Shown: positions 34,671-43,362 of the stretch, piece after piece
Position numbering within the stretch: position 1 is the stretch's first letter
Layout of the letters: each line of letters begins with the position of its first letter
Assembly (NCBI RefSeq): GCF_021183825.1
Contig: NZ_CP089211.1
Coordinates: forward strand, 4,384,501 to 4,448,500
DNA length: 64,000 nucleotides
Source of the DNA: Sinomicrobium kalidii
GTDB lineage: Bacteria; Bacteroidota; Bacteroidia; Flavobacteriales; Flavobacteriaceae
Direction: 5' to 3'
Position numbers and translations under genes: made by a program
The notes under the pieces: generated by a model
Told to the model about the DNA's origin: nothing
Databases searched by the model: none
What the model saw: the letters and a program-made list of their open reading frames with translations, nothing else

Positions 34671-34743
34671 CGAAATACCTTCCGGGTGTTTTGTGTCACC
34701 GAATTCCCCGGAAATTTCGGGTTTCGGGAAGAACTCCTGTTTT

Positions 34744-35034
34744 TCAGATACGGATACCTACGGGCAGCAAGTCTTTATATTCTTTGTGTTTTCGTAAAAA
34801 CCGTGCAATTTCCGGACTGGTGGGCACTACACGCAGGTTTCGCTTTTCTACGATCTGTAGTACGGATTCGATAAAATCGTCCCTAAATCCATCGTCGAGA
34901 TCTTCGGGAAAGACCAGTTTGGTCAGGAAGATCTTTTTCTCCTGGGAGGAGTACTCAATTTTGGCCAGTTTGCCACTTACTCGCAGTTCAAACTGGCGCA
35001 AAAAATCATTGTCTTTAACAGCTACTTCATTCAT
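34744..35034 (-). CDS. Small GNAT-like N-acetyltransferase (YjdJ type)
   Basis: A 96-residue protein of the short GCN5-related acetyltransferase family. The C-terminal helix and strand LRVVPTSPEIARFLRKHKEY, followed by KDLL, is the typical family signature, and FELRVSGKLAKIEYSSQ gives the first strands. The ATG at 35034 gives the normal length; an earlier in-frame start would add 35 unrelated residues. Substrates of these small proteins are unknown. Convergent with the beta-lactamase gene. Confidence 0.8.
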   Translation of the reverse strand: MNEVAVKDNDFLRQFELRVSGKLAKIEYSSQEKKIFLTKLVFPEDLDDGFRDDFIESVLQIVEKRNLRVVPTSPEIARFLRKHKEYKDLLPVGIRI

Positions 35035-35379
35035 CGATTTTTGTTTTAAGTTTACAGGAATTACGTCATATTTGGTGTATGAAAGCCCGGCACGGCACGT
35101 GATACGGCCATAAGACAAGGCCCGGATTGGATTGTACACATGATATACACCACTTGTTTTTCATTTTAAACCTTTTCCTTGTGTAAGAATTGCAGGAGAA
35201 ATGTTTCTTTTTCACAGGTAAAACCTAAATTTGTAGAGAATGCCGTACAAATAGGTTTTGAGTATTGTTTCCTGAAAAGCCGTATTAATGACAGCAGGAA
35301 ACCATAGCATGGTGCGATTTGCGGGTACAAAGATACAAAAAAATACTAAGAGTCTATTATACAATCACATAACAAATTG
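35035..35379. other. 345-base divergent intergenic region with a structured segment
   Basis: No protein gene. A -7-like TAAATTTG lies at 35226-35233 on the plus strand without a good TTG. Downstream, GTTTCCTG (35267-35274) pairs perfectly with CAGGAAAC (35295-35302), the stem can be extended by TAT/ATA across a mismatch, and GTAC...GTAC can close it further out. A small RNA or structured leader for the hydrolase gene is possible. Confidence 0.4.
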
Positions 35380-36042
35380 ATGAATAGTCCCAAAATCCCT
35401 GTCTATTTCATGCCCGGCATGGCCGCGAGTCCGCTTATTTTTGAACATATCCGTCTGCCTGAAGACCGTTATGAAACCTGTTTCCTGGAATGGATGCCTC
35501 CGCATAAGAACGAATCCCTGAAGGCATATGCCGGGCGAATGTGCAAAAGAATCACGCACGATAGTCCTGTACTTATAGGCGTATCCTTTGGCGGGATGCT
35601 GGTGCAGGAAATGGCGAAGTATGTAAAAGCGAAAAAGGTGATCATTGTTTCAAGTGTTAAATGCAGGGATGAATTGCCCGCAAAAATGTTGTTTGCCAGG
35701 TATACCGGGATACATAGATTACTTCCTACGGGCCTGGTGAACAACGTGGAACTTTTGGCCAGGTATGCATTTGGCGAGGCCGTGAGCAAAAGGCTGGAAA
35801 TGTACGAACGCTACCTGGCTGTGAAGGATAAGAAATACATAGACTGGGCCATTGACGCCATAGTGCGGTGGGACCGGGAAGAAATCCTGCCCGGGATTGT
35901 TCACATCCACGGTGAAAGAGATCCCGTTTTTCCGATAGCCAGGATAAAGGATTGCATCCGTATAAAGCGGGGTACACATATTATGATTATCAACCGCTAC
36001 AAGTGGTTTAACGAACACCTTCCTTCACTTATCGCGAATTAA
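35380..36042 (+). CDS. Alpha/beta hydrolase
   Basis: A 220-residue alpha/beta-hydrolase fold protein. The start FMPGMAASPLIFEHIRLP contains the oxyanion strand, the nucleophile elbow is GVSFGGM (about residue 68), and the aspartate and histidine lie near HGERDPVFP and in GTHIMI. Substrate unknown; likely an esterase or lipase-like enzyme of the cytosol, since no signal peptide is seen. The ATG at 35380 is chosen over a TTG immediately before it. Followed after 124 bases by the lytic transglycosylase gene. Confidence 0.85.
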   Translation: MNSPKIPVYFMPGMAASPLIFEHIRLPEDRYETCFLEWMPPHKNESLKAYAGRMCKRITHDSPVLIGVSFGGMLVQEMAKYVKAKKVIIVSSVKCRDELPAKMLFARYTGIHRLLPTGLVNNVELLARYAFGEAVSKRLEMYERYLAVKDKKYIDWAIDAIVRWDREEILPGIVHIHGERDPVFPIARIKDCIRIKRGTHIMIINRYKWFNEHLPSLIAN

Positions 36043-36166
36043 AAGCTGGGGCGATCTTATATTTTGTAATACGGATTTTTTTACCTTTACAACATATTTC
36101 CTCCGTACACGGGGGATGAGAGTATGATTTCAGGAAAATTAACGTTAAAGAGTAATCGAGACAAAG

Positions 36167-37126
36167 ATGAGAGTTATGGAATGGTTGAAAAAGGGCCTGA
36201 TGGCCGTGGGGATTGTTGCACTGGCAGGGTTTTTCCTCAATTCGGTTCAGAGTGAAGGAAAAGATTCGGGAGACACCGGAAATGATCCGGAAATTAAAGA
36301 CAAGGCTGTCGATGATTATAACGTATACGCCATTGACTTCGTGGAAGAGATGAGTTTTGCAGGCGAACCTGTCCCGGCGGACGAGCCGGATATACGGGAG
36401 CGCCTGGACCGGGAGATACTGGTAAATACCTACTGGCAGTCCAATGGCCTGTTGCTGATAAAACGGGCCCATAAATATTTTCCGGTGATAGAGCCCATCC
36501 TTGCCAAACACGGTGTGCCGGATGACTTTAAATACCTGGCCGTAATTGAAAGCGGATTGCAGAATGTGGTGTCCCCGGCCCGGGCAACCGGTTTCTGGCA
36601 GATCATGAGGTCCACGGGCAGGGAATACGGACTGGAGGTCAATGATAATGTAGATGAACGCTATCATTTGGAAAAGTCGACCGAAGTAGCCTGTGAATAC
36701 CTGAAAAAAGCTAAGGAACGTTTCGGGAACTGGACAATGGCCGCCGCTGCTTATAATGCCGGCCAGGCCGGAATGGCCAGGCAACAGGAACGTCAGAAGG
36801 AACTGGATTACTACGATATTTTACTGGGTGAAGAAACCGGAAGGTATATTTTCAGGATACTGGCCGTGAAAGCTATACTGTCCGATCCGTATAAATACGG
36901 TTTTAATATTGAGGAGAAACACATGTACACCATGGTACCCACCAGGAAAATAAAAGTGGATTACGAGATCGATGACCTGGCCGATTTTGCCAGGGAAAAC
37001 GGTATTAACTACAAGATATTGAAAATCCATAATCCCTGGCTGAGGGAGACCAGACTGAACAATAAGTCGAGAAAGGAATATTTTATAAAGATACCGAAAA
37101 AGGGATATTATAATGTAGGAAGGTAG
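36167..37126 (+). CDS. Lytic transglycosylase (SLT domain, MltD-like)
   Basis: A 319-residue peptidoglycan lyase. An N-terminal membrane or signal segment (LMAVGIVALAGFFLN) is followed by the SLT domain: catalytic glutamate in LAVIESGLQN (about residue 127), then VSPARATGFWQIM and AAAAYNAGQAGM. The C-terminal part, INYKILKIHNPWL, looks like a degenerate LysM-type wall-binding region. It cleaves the MurNAc-GlcNAc bond with formation of 1,6-anhydroMurNAc in the periplasm. Convergent with the TPR gene, with a 10-bp hairpin between. Confidence 0.92.
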   Translation: MRVMEWLKKGLMAVGIVALAGFFLNSVQSEGKDSGDTGNDPEIKDKAVDDYNVYAIDFVEEMSFAGEPVPADEPDIRERLDREILVNTYWQSNGLLLIKRAHKYFPVIEPILAKHGVPDDFKYLAVIESGLQNVVSPARATGFWQIMRSTGREYGLEVNDNVDERYHLEKSTEVACEYLKKAKERFGNWTMAAAAYNAGQAGMARQQERQKELDYYDILLGEETGRYIFRILAVKAILSDPYKYGFNIEEKHMYTMVPTRKIKVDYEIDDLADFARENGINYKILKIHNPWLRETRLNNKSRKEYFIKIPKKGYYNVGR

Positions 37127-37143
37127 AAGTACAAAGCGAAGGG

Positions 37144-37179
37144 CCGGAGTCAGAAGTATTTTGCTGCTCCTGACTCCGG
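37144..37179. repeat. 10-bp inverted repeat between convergent genes
   Basis: CCGGAGTCAG (37144-37153) and CTGACTCCGG (37170-37179) around a 16-base loop. There is no clear T run on either strand. Its place between two converging genes resembles that of the hairpin at 10887. Confidence 0.6.
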
Positions 37180-37190
37180 ACTTCCGGCAA

Positions 37191-37706
37191 CTAAATCCTT
37201 TTCATCTGTTGCTGCATCATTTTTATCTGCTCGGCAAGCATATTCTGCTTGTCCAGTTTTTTGGCTTCGTTAAGTAACAGGGTAGCTTCCCGTTTTCTGC
37301 GTTTTTGCATGGCTATACCCGCAAGGCTCAGTTTGGCCATGGCCACGTCATAGTTCATCGAAAGTCCGAGTTTCAGGGCCTTTTTAAAATATTTTTCGGC
37401 ATGGGTAAGGTTGGTTTGTGAGGCCATAATCCCGTGAAGGTAATTGTAATACCCCTGTTGTTTCCGGATAAGTGCCGCTTCCGGGTTTTTGATCTTGTTC
37501 AGCCATTTTGCCGTACCTTCAAAATCCTGTTTTCGCATACGCAGGAAAGCGAGGAGTATCATTTCATTCCTGAAATAAAGGAAGATGAACACCAGGGCCA
37601 GCAAAATGAGGAATATACCGTTTCCTATGTTCCCTTCTGTAAATTGATAAACTGCATAGCCAATAATAAGCGCAGCGATGATTAATTTTAGGTTTTTATT
37701 GAACAT
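37191..37706 (-). CDS. Membrane-anchored TPR protein
   Basis: A 171-residue protein with two N-terminal membrane helices (about residues 7-24 and 27-46) and a helical region with tetratricopeptide-like repeats (AEKYFKKALKLGLSMNYDVA, LSLAGIAMQKRRKREATLLL). It ends in a basic, methionine-rich helix. Such proteins usually scaffold complexes at the inner membrane; no partner can be named. Divergent from the L34 gene. Confidence 0.72.
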   Translation of the reverse strand: MFNKNLKLIIAALIIGYAVYQFTEGNIGNGIFLILLALVFIFLYFRNEMILLAFLRMRKQDFEGTAKWLNKIKNPEAALIRKQQGYYNYLHGIMASQTNLTHAEKYFKKALKLGLSMNYDVAMAKLSLAGIAMQKRRKREATLLLNEAKKLDKQNMLAEQIKMMQQQMKRI

Positions 37707-38030
37707 GTTGTGTTTTTTTAAGAATGCACTTAGGCGAACAAGGCTGCAAAGTTAAAAAAAAGTCACGGAGCACAGATGACATTACTGCAAATTTCCGGGA
37801 ATCCTATCAGTTAGAAAGAAAAGTGTGTAGTATGGCATAGTCCCTTGCGTATAATGCCCGACAACAGAACGACTCAGGACGGGGAGATACCGGAAAGCGG
37901 GAAGTTTAAAAATATTTTTAAATGATTTGTCAAAATGAAAACTCTTCGTATATTTGCGCCGCACTTTTGTGAAGGAATCTCGTGCACATTGAATTAGGTA
38001 TTTTTTTAAGAAGATTTAAGATATTAGACA
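37707..38030. other. 324-base region upstream of the L34 gene
   Basis: No protein gene seen. The right half holds the L34 promoter at 37927-37956 and a 74-base leader; the left half is AT-rich and serves as the upstream region of the TPR gene. Nothing else recognised. Confidence 0.5.
37927..37956 (+). promoter_or_regulatory. Promoter of the L34 gene
   Basis: TTG at 37927-37929 (within TTTG), a 19-base spacer and TATATTTG at 37949-37956: full match to the phylum consensus. Confidence 0.82.
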
Positions 38031-38189
38031 ATGAAAAGAACATTTCAACCCTCAAGGAGAAAAAGAAGGAACAAGCACGGTTTTAGAGAGCGAATGGCAA
38101 CTACCGACGGCAGAAAAGTGCTTGCCCGAAGAAGGGCGAAAGGAAGAAAGAAATTAACCGTATCTTCCGAACCAAGGCATAAGAAATAA
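38031..38189 (+). CDS. rpmH: 50S ribosomal protein L34
   Basis: A 52-residue, very basic protein, [20 protein letters not shown], which is the unmistakable start of L34, with [12 protein letters not shown] near the end. It binds 23S rRNA in the large subunit. In many bacteria rpmH lies near the origin with rnpA; here it is followed by carB instead. It has a strong promoter and its own terminator at 38217. Confidence 0.97.
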   Translation: MKRTFQPSRRKRRNKHGFRERMATTDGRKVLARRRAKGRKKLTVSSEPRHKK

Positions 38190-38216
38190 TGCTATTGAAA
38201 TTCTATTCATATAAAG

Positions 38217-38247
38217 GGTGTTACTTTTAAGAGTGACACCTTTTTTT
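38217..38247 (+). terminator. Terminator of the L34 gene
   Basis: GGTGTTACT (38217-38225) pairs with AGTGACACC (38232-38240) with one G-T pair, followed by seven T. Confidence 0.82.
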
Positions 38248-38294
38248 ATATCCGATCTGTACATAATTCGTTTAAATAACACAATACCAAAGAA

Positions 38295-41147
38295 ATGCCA
38301 AAAAGAAAAGATCTAAAATGTATCCTGATTATCGGTTCGGGGCCTATTATCATAGGGCAGGCGTGTGAGTTTGACTATTCTGGTTCGCAGTCATTGCGTT
38401 CCCTGCGGGAAGATGGTGTGGAAACTATTCTGATAAACAGTAATCCTGCCACCATTATGACAGACCCATCCATGGCAGATCACGTATACCTGAAACCGCT
38501 TACTACAAAATCCATCATAGAAATACTGAAGGCCCATCCCAATATTGATGCGGTACTTCCCACGATGGGCGGGCAAACTGCATTGAACCTGTGTATAGAA
38601 GCCGATGAAAAAGGGATATGGAAGGATTTTGGCGTAGAAATTATAGGTGTTGACATCGATGCCATAAACATTACGGAAGACCGGGAAAAATTCAGGGTGT
38701 TGCTTCAGAAGATCGGTATTCCCGTAGCACCGTCCAAAACAGCGACTTCCTATCTTAAAGGAAAAGAGGTTGCCCAGGAATTCGGTTTTCCGCTGGTGAT
38801 CCGGCCTTCGTTTACCCTGGGAGGGACCGGGGCATCTTTTGTCCACAAAAAGGAAGATTTTGATACCCTGCTCACCAGGGGGCTCGAAGCGTCGCCCATT
38901 CACGAGGTGCTCATCGATAAGGCCCTTCTCGGATGGAAGGAGTACGAACTGGAGCTTCTGCGGGACAAGAACGATAACGTAGTTATTATATGTACCATAG
39001 AAAATATGGACCCGATGGGCGTTCATACCGGGGATTCCATTACCGTGGCACCTGCCATGACATTATCTGACACCGCTTTCCAGCGGATGCGCGACATGGC
39101 CATAAAAATGATGCGAAGCATCGGTGACTTTGCCGGGGGGTGTAATGTACAGTTTGCCGTGAGCCCCGATGAAAAGGAAGATATCATTGCCATAGAGATC
39201 AACCCCAGGGTATCCCGTTCCTCGGCGCTGGCATCCAAGGCCACCGGGTACCCGATTGCAAAAATAGCTTCGAAACTGGCCCTCGGATATACGCTGGACG
39301 AACTGGACAACCAGATTACCGGGTCCACTTCAGCCCTGTTTGAGCCTACCCTCGATTATGTGATCGTGAAAATACCGCGATGGAACTTCGACAAGTTTGA
39401 AGGTTCTGACAGGACACTGGGACTCCAGATGAAATCGGTAGGAGAAGTGATGGGGATCGGGCGCTCCTTCCAGGAAGCCCTGCACAAAGCCACACAGTCC
39501 CTGGAGATCAAACGGAATGGACTGGGGGCCGATGGCAAGGGATACAAGGATTACGACAAGATCATTGAAAAACTTACCAACCCGAGCTGGGACCGCGTAT
39601 TCGTTATTTACGATGCCATACAGATGGGTATACCGCTCAGCAGGATCTATGACATTACCAAAATAGATATGTGGTTCCTGAAACAGTATGAGGAACTCCA
39701 TTTCCTGGAAAAGGAAATTTCGTCATATTCCATAGAATCGCTTCCCAAGGACCTCCTCCTGGAAGCTAAACAAAAAGGCTTTGCAGACCGGCAAATAGCA
39801 CATATGCTCGATTGCTGGGAAAGTGAGGTCTATAAAAAACGGGAAGAACTGGGCGTGAAGCGTATCTATAAACTGGTGGATACCTGTGCAGCCGAATTTA
39901 AGGCGCAAACCCCGTATTATTATTCCACTTTTGAAGACGAAATAGAGACTGCCGACGGACAACGCTACCTTGATAACGAGAGCAAGGTAAACGATAAAAA
40001 GAAAATCGTAGTACTCGGTTCGGGGCCCAACCGAATCGGGCAGGGGATCGAGTTCGATTACTGCTGTGTACACGGCGTACTCGCCGCTGCTGAATGCGGT
40101 TACGAAACCATAATGATAAACTGTAACCCCGAAACGGTATCTACGGACTTCGATACGGCAGACAAACTCTATTTCGAACCCGTATTCTGGGAACATATTT
40201 ACGACATTATCCGTCATGAAAAACCCGAAGGGGTTATCGTACAGTTGGGGGGGCAGACAGCGCTCAAGCTGGCAGAGAAGCTGGATAAATACGGAATAAA
40301 TATCATAGGAACCAGCTTTGAATCCCTTGACCTTGCAGAAGATCGCGGAAGTTTCTCCACACTGCTCAAGGCCAACGATATTCCTTACCCGGAGTTCGGT
40401 GTGGCAGAAACGGCTGAAGAGGCCCTGAAACTGTCCGACCATCTGAATTTCCCGATCCTGGTACGCCCGTCTTATGTGCTTGGCGGACAGGGGATGAAGA
40501 TCGTTATAAACAAGGAAGAACTGGAAGAGCATGTTGTAGACCTGCTTCGCAAAATACCGAACAATAAATTATTGCTGGACCACTATCTCGACGGTGCCAT
40601 CGAAGCCGAAGCCGATGCAATATGTGACGGGGAAAACGTTTATATCATCGGTATTATGGAGCATATAGAGCCCTGTGGGATTCACTCCGGGGACTCGAAT
40701 GCCACACTGCCGCCGTTTAACCTGGGAGAGTTCGTATTGCAGCAGATCAAGGACCATACCCATAAGATCGCTCTGGCACTCAATACCGTGGGGCTTATCA
40801 ATATCCAGTTTGCCATAAAAGACGATGTTGTGTACATCATAGAGGCCAACCCGAGAGCTTCCAGGACTGTACCGTTTATTGCCAAAGCCTATGGTGAACC
40901 GTATGTGAACTATGCCACCAAGGTGATGCTTGGCGAGAAGAAAATAGCCGATTTCGAATTCAAACCCAAACTGAACGGGTATGCCATAAAACAACCGGTG
41001 TTCTCCTTTAACAAGTTCCCTAATGTGAATAAAAATCTGGGGCCGGAGATGAAGAGTACCGGAGAAGGCATCCTGTTTATAGAAAGCCTGAAGGACGACC
41101 AGTTCTATGAGCTTTATACCCGCAGAAAAATGTATCTCAGCAAATAA
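38295..41147 (+). CDS. carB: Carbamoyl phosphate synthase large subunit, without MGS domain
   Basis: A 950-residue protein that makes carbamoyl phosphate from bicarbonate, ATP and ammonia passed from the small subunit CarA, for pyrimidines and arginine. Two homologous ATP-grasp halves are visible: LIIGSGPIIIGQACEFDYSG, with the first ATP-grasp to about residue 400, then a linker, and VLGSGPNRIGQGIEFDYCC, with the second to about 940. E. coli CarB has about 1073 residues; the C-terminal MGS-like allosteric domain that binds ornithine and UMP is absent, the protein ending just after the second synthetase half. carA is not in the window. Confidence 0.96.
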   Translation: MPKRKDLKCILIIGSGPIIIGQACEFDYSGSQSLRSLREDGVETILINSNPATIMTDPSMADHVYLKPLTTKSIIEILKAHPNIDAVLPTMGGQTALNLCIEADEKGIWKDFGVEIIGVDIDAINITEDREKFRVLLQKIGIPVAPSKTATSYLKGKEVAQEFGFPLVIRPSFTLGGTGASFVHKKEDFDTLLTRGLEASPIHEVLIDKALLGWKEYELELLRDKNDNVVIICTIENMDPMGVHTGDSITVAPAMTLSDTAFQRMRDMAIKMMRSIGDFAGGCNVQFAVSPDEKEDIIAIEINPRVSRSSALASKATGYPIAKIASKLALGYTLDELDNQITGSTSALFEPTLDYVIVKIPRWNFDKFEGSDRTLGLQMKSVGEVMGIGRSFQEALHKATQSLEIKRNGLGADGKGYKDYDKIIEKLTNPSWDRVFVIYDAIQMGIPLSRIYDITKIDMWFLKQYEELHFLEKEISSYSIESLPKDLLLEAKQKGFADRQIAHMLDCWESEVYKKREELGVKRIYKLVDTCAAEFKAQTPYYYSTFEDEIETADGQRYLDNESKVNDKKKIVVLGSGPNRIGQGIEFDYCCVHGVLAAAECGYETIMINCNPETVSTDFDTADKLYFEPVFWEHIYDIIRHEKPEGVIVQLGGQTALKLAEKLDKYGINIIGTSFESLDLAEDRGSFSTLLKANDIPYPEFGVAETAEEALKLSDHLNFPILVRPSYVLGGQGMKIVINKEELEEHVVDLLRKIPNNKLLLDHYLDGAIEAEADAICDGENVYIIGIMEHIEPCGIHSGDSNATLPPFNLGEFVLQQIKDHTHKIALALNTVGLINIQFAIKDDVVYIIEANPRASRTVPFIAKAYGEPYVNYATKVMLGEKKIADFEFKPKLNGYAIKQPVFSFNKFPNVNKNLGPEMKSTGEGILFIESLKDDQFYELYTRRKMYLSK

Positions 41148-41154
41148 AGCCAAC

Positions 41155-41182
41155 AAAAAATCCACCACGGTGGATTTTTTTT
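41155..41182. terminator. Bidirectional terminator after carB
   Basis: AAAAAATCCACC and GGTGGATTTTTT form a stem with a 2-base centre, with A and T runs on both sides, so it works in both directions between the convergent carB and MBL-fold hydrolase genes. Confidence 0.8.
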
Positions 41183-41265
41183 ATGGGTTATGTCCCGTTT
41201 ATTACTGTCAGTTTTAAAGGTTAACCCTCTGCAATTTCATTACAGTTACTTTGGTTGCTGTAAAT

Positions 41266-41315
41266 TTTAGCCACGAATACACAGATATGTAATTACTCGT
41301 GTATCCGTGGCTAAA
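41266..41315. repeat. REP-like 17-bp hairpin
   Basis: TTTAGCCACGAATACAC (41266-41282) and GTGTATCCGTGGCTAAA (41299-41315) match in 16 of 17 positions around a 16-base loop. It lies between the carB terminator and the convergent MBL-fold gene. The GCCACGAAT...CGTGGC pattern resembles dispersed intergenic palindromes I have met in flavobacterial genomes; only one copy is in this window. Confidence 0.6.
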
Positions 41316-41367
41316 CAAACAAACTTTCAGTCTGCCGGAAACCTCCGGACCTGCAGTCCGGTGCGGT

Positions 41368-42132
41368 TTAGTTATACCAGTCTCTCAGCCGTACTTCGAT
41401 AGAGCGGTCCCCGGCATTGACCAGTTTTTTAAATTGTTTTGTGTCACTTATGTCCGGTCTGCCACGGTAGTGATAGGGATATACGACTTTCGGTTTAAAT
41501 TCCAGGACAGCATCGGCAGCCTGTTCTACCGACATGGTATAGGGCAGGTTCATGCATATAAAAGCAATGTCAATCGCTTCAAGAGCACGCATTTCAGGAA
41601 TGTCTTCGGTGTCACCGCTGATATAGATATTCTTGTCATCCAGCGTAATGATATAACCGTTTCCCCTTCCTTTAACGTGTTTGGCATCTTCACTTTCGGG
41701 GAGGTTATACATGGGGATTGCCCTGACCGGTATTCCGGATATGGTTTTTTCATCCCCGTTTTTAAGAACGATCATTTTGTTTTTATAACTTTCCGGAAGT
41801 TGATCGGCAACCGCTCCGGGGACCACAAAGGTGGCGTTATCCGTATCCAGTTCCGAGAGGGTATCAGGGTCCAGATGGTCGCCGTGGATATCGGTAATAA
41901 AAATGATATCTGGGGTTTTTAGTTTTGAAAACCTCCCGGCCCCGCCGTAAGGGTCCACGTAGATGGATATATTTTTCCACTCCATGGCCAGGGTCCCGTG
42001 ATGTACGGGGTGAATGACAATGTTGTTTCCTTCGCCGGAAATCTCGGTATCGGGGGTTACCTGTGAGTATCCTAAAAAGACCGACAGGCAGGTCAGCAAA
42101 ACAAAACTTAAAGCAGTGATCGGTTTTTTCAT
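41368..42132 (-). CDS. MBL-fold metal-dependent hydrolase (UPF0173-like), exported
   Basis: A 254-residue protein with a signal peptide (ALSFVLLTCLSVFLGYSQ) and a metallo-beta-lactamase fold of the UPF0173/L-ascorbate-lactonase-like kind. The metal motif is TDIHGDHLD near residue 96, with further ligand candidates in ISGDTEDIPEM and YPYHYRG. It lacks the B1 or B3 beta-lactamase signatures, so antibiotic hydrolysis is not expected. Substrate unknown. Convergent with carB. Confidence 0.82.
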   Translation of the reverse strand: MKKPITALSFVLLTCLSVFLGYSQVTPDTEISGEGNNIVIHPVHHGTLAMEWKNISIYVDPYGGAGRFSKLKTPDIIFITDIHGDHLDPDTLSELDTDNATFVVPGAVADQLPESYKNKMIVLKNGDEKTISGIPVRAIPMYNLPESEDAKHVKGRGNGYIITLDDKNIYISGDTEDIPEMRALEAIDIAFICMNLPYTMSVEQAADAVLEFKPKVVYPYHYRGRPDISDTKQFKKLVNAGDRSIEVRLRDWYN

Positions 42133-42207
42133 AATGATGGGTTGTAAATTAATGAATTATAAATTTACAAAAAGATTTTATCCCGTCCGTAAAAGCCCGG
42201 ATGCTTT

Positions 42208-43233
42208 CTACTTACGTATAAAGTCGGTGATAAAATAAGAAATGAGCTTGCCTATAGCCCGGCATTGGCTGTCATTTTCCGGATCGGGAGCGGCTTCACA
42301 AATATGGAGGTACTGCACATTTTTGTGGTTTTTCCAGTGATGGATAAGCCGACGTACCTGTGTCGCACTAAAACCCGAAGGACTCATGGCACTGCTGGGA
42401 ACATGCTGTATGGCATCGCAGTCTATCTCTATTCCGTACTTGTCCTGTTTTATAAAACCAAAGGCTTGTTCCGTCTGGTAATCAAAACCGTTTTCGGCCG
42501 GGAGCAGCAATTCTTCAAAGGTAGTATACCGAACCTGGTCTTTCAGTTCATCCATTTTTTTAAAAACCGACTTGGAAGTATAGTTTTCATGCAGTCCGAA
42601 GATAAAATAACGTTTTAAAAAACCTTCACGGAACGCATAGGAAAATCCGTTTCCGCTATGCCGTCCTTCCAGGTTTCGAAAATCGGTGTGGGCATCGACA
42701 TTAATACAGTTCAGCGGTTTTCCGACAGCCAGGGCACAGCCTTTGAGGATACCATAGCAGTTATTGTGGCCGCCACCCACAACAATAGGTTTTTTCCCTG
42801 CCTGTACTACTTTCCGTACCAGGTCGGTGACCTCGGTATCTATTTTCGCCGTAAGTTCACGGGCTTTTGCGGTAAATGTGTCTTTTGAAGGGTCCAGTGA
42901 TCCCAGTTCCTCCATTTCTTTACGGAAATCCAGATACCCCAGCAACAGCACCCGTTTGGCCTTGTTGCCCTTGTGGTTCTGGGTGTTCAGTAATTGTTTC
43001 AGCGCGGCATCCCATGCATATCGCGTTCCTTTTCTGCCGAGATTGCCCATGACCCCGATATCTTCCGGGACACCGAAGAGGACATATTTTGCTTTCGTTT
43101 CCCTGAATTGTTCTTCCAGGTCCTGTTCTTCGTTCAGCAACCTTATCCGCTGACCGAATTTTACCTCTCCCTTTCTATGTGCAATGAGCCTGTCTATCTC
43201 ACTGCGGGTGTACGTATACAAGAAATTTTGCAT
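42208..43233 (-). CDS. hutG: Formimidoylglutamase (arginase family)
   Basis: A 341-residue ureohydrolase of the arginase/agmatinase/formiminoglutamase family. Manganese ligands are visible in GGGHNN (about residue 158), NVDAHTDFR (about 184) and IEIDCDAI (about 282). In histidine degradation it splits N-formimidoyl-L-glutamate into glutamate and formamide. The length and the presence of hutI 1.3 kb upstream on the same strand favour HutG over arginase. It is separated from hutI by a coiled-coil gene on the other strand, so the two are not one transcript. Confidence 0.85.
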   Translation of the reverse strand: MQNFLYTYTRSEIDRLIAHRKGEVKFGQRIRLLNEEQDLEEQFRETKAKYVLFGVPEDIGVMGNLGRKGTRYAWDAALKQLLNTQNHKGNKAKRVLLLGYLDFRKEMEELGSLDPSKDTFTAKARELTAKIDTEVTDLVRKVVQAGKKPIVVGGGHNNCYGILKGCALAVGKPLNCINVDAHTDFRNLEGRHSGNGFSYAFREGFLKRYFIFGLHENYTSKSVFKKMDELKDQVRYTTFEELLLPAENGFDYQTEQAFGFIKQDKYGIEIDCDAIQHVPSSAMSPSGFSATQVRRLIHHWKNHKNVQYLHICEAAPDPENDSQCRAIGKLISYFITDFIRK

Positions 43234-43362
43234 GCAGGTGGTTTAAAATGTCAAAGCAAATATGAAAATAAAAAATCTATTTGTTAAATTTAATCGTATA
43301 TATATTCGCTGGCAGTATAACAAAAATTAAAATTGAGCGTTAACAGTTAAAAAGAAATCATT

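Noticed and set aside
35240..35331. Signal recognition particle RNA (small type) in the gap at 35.2 kb
   Set aside because: The segment CAGCAGGAAACC recalls the SRP asymmetric loop, but there is no GGAA tetraloop and no matching 5' CAGG strand in the right place.
36029..36784. 251-codon open frame on the minus strand
   Set aside because: Antisense to the lytic transglycosylase gene, with unlikely composition and no motif.
41368..42132. Second beta-lactamase
   Set aside because: The MBL fold is present, but the motif TDIHGDHLD and missing B1/B3 signatures place it with UPF0173-like hydrolases.
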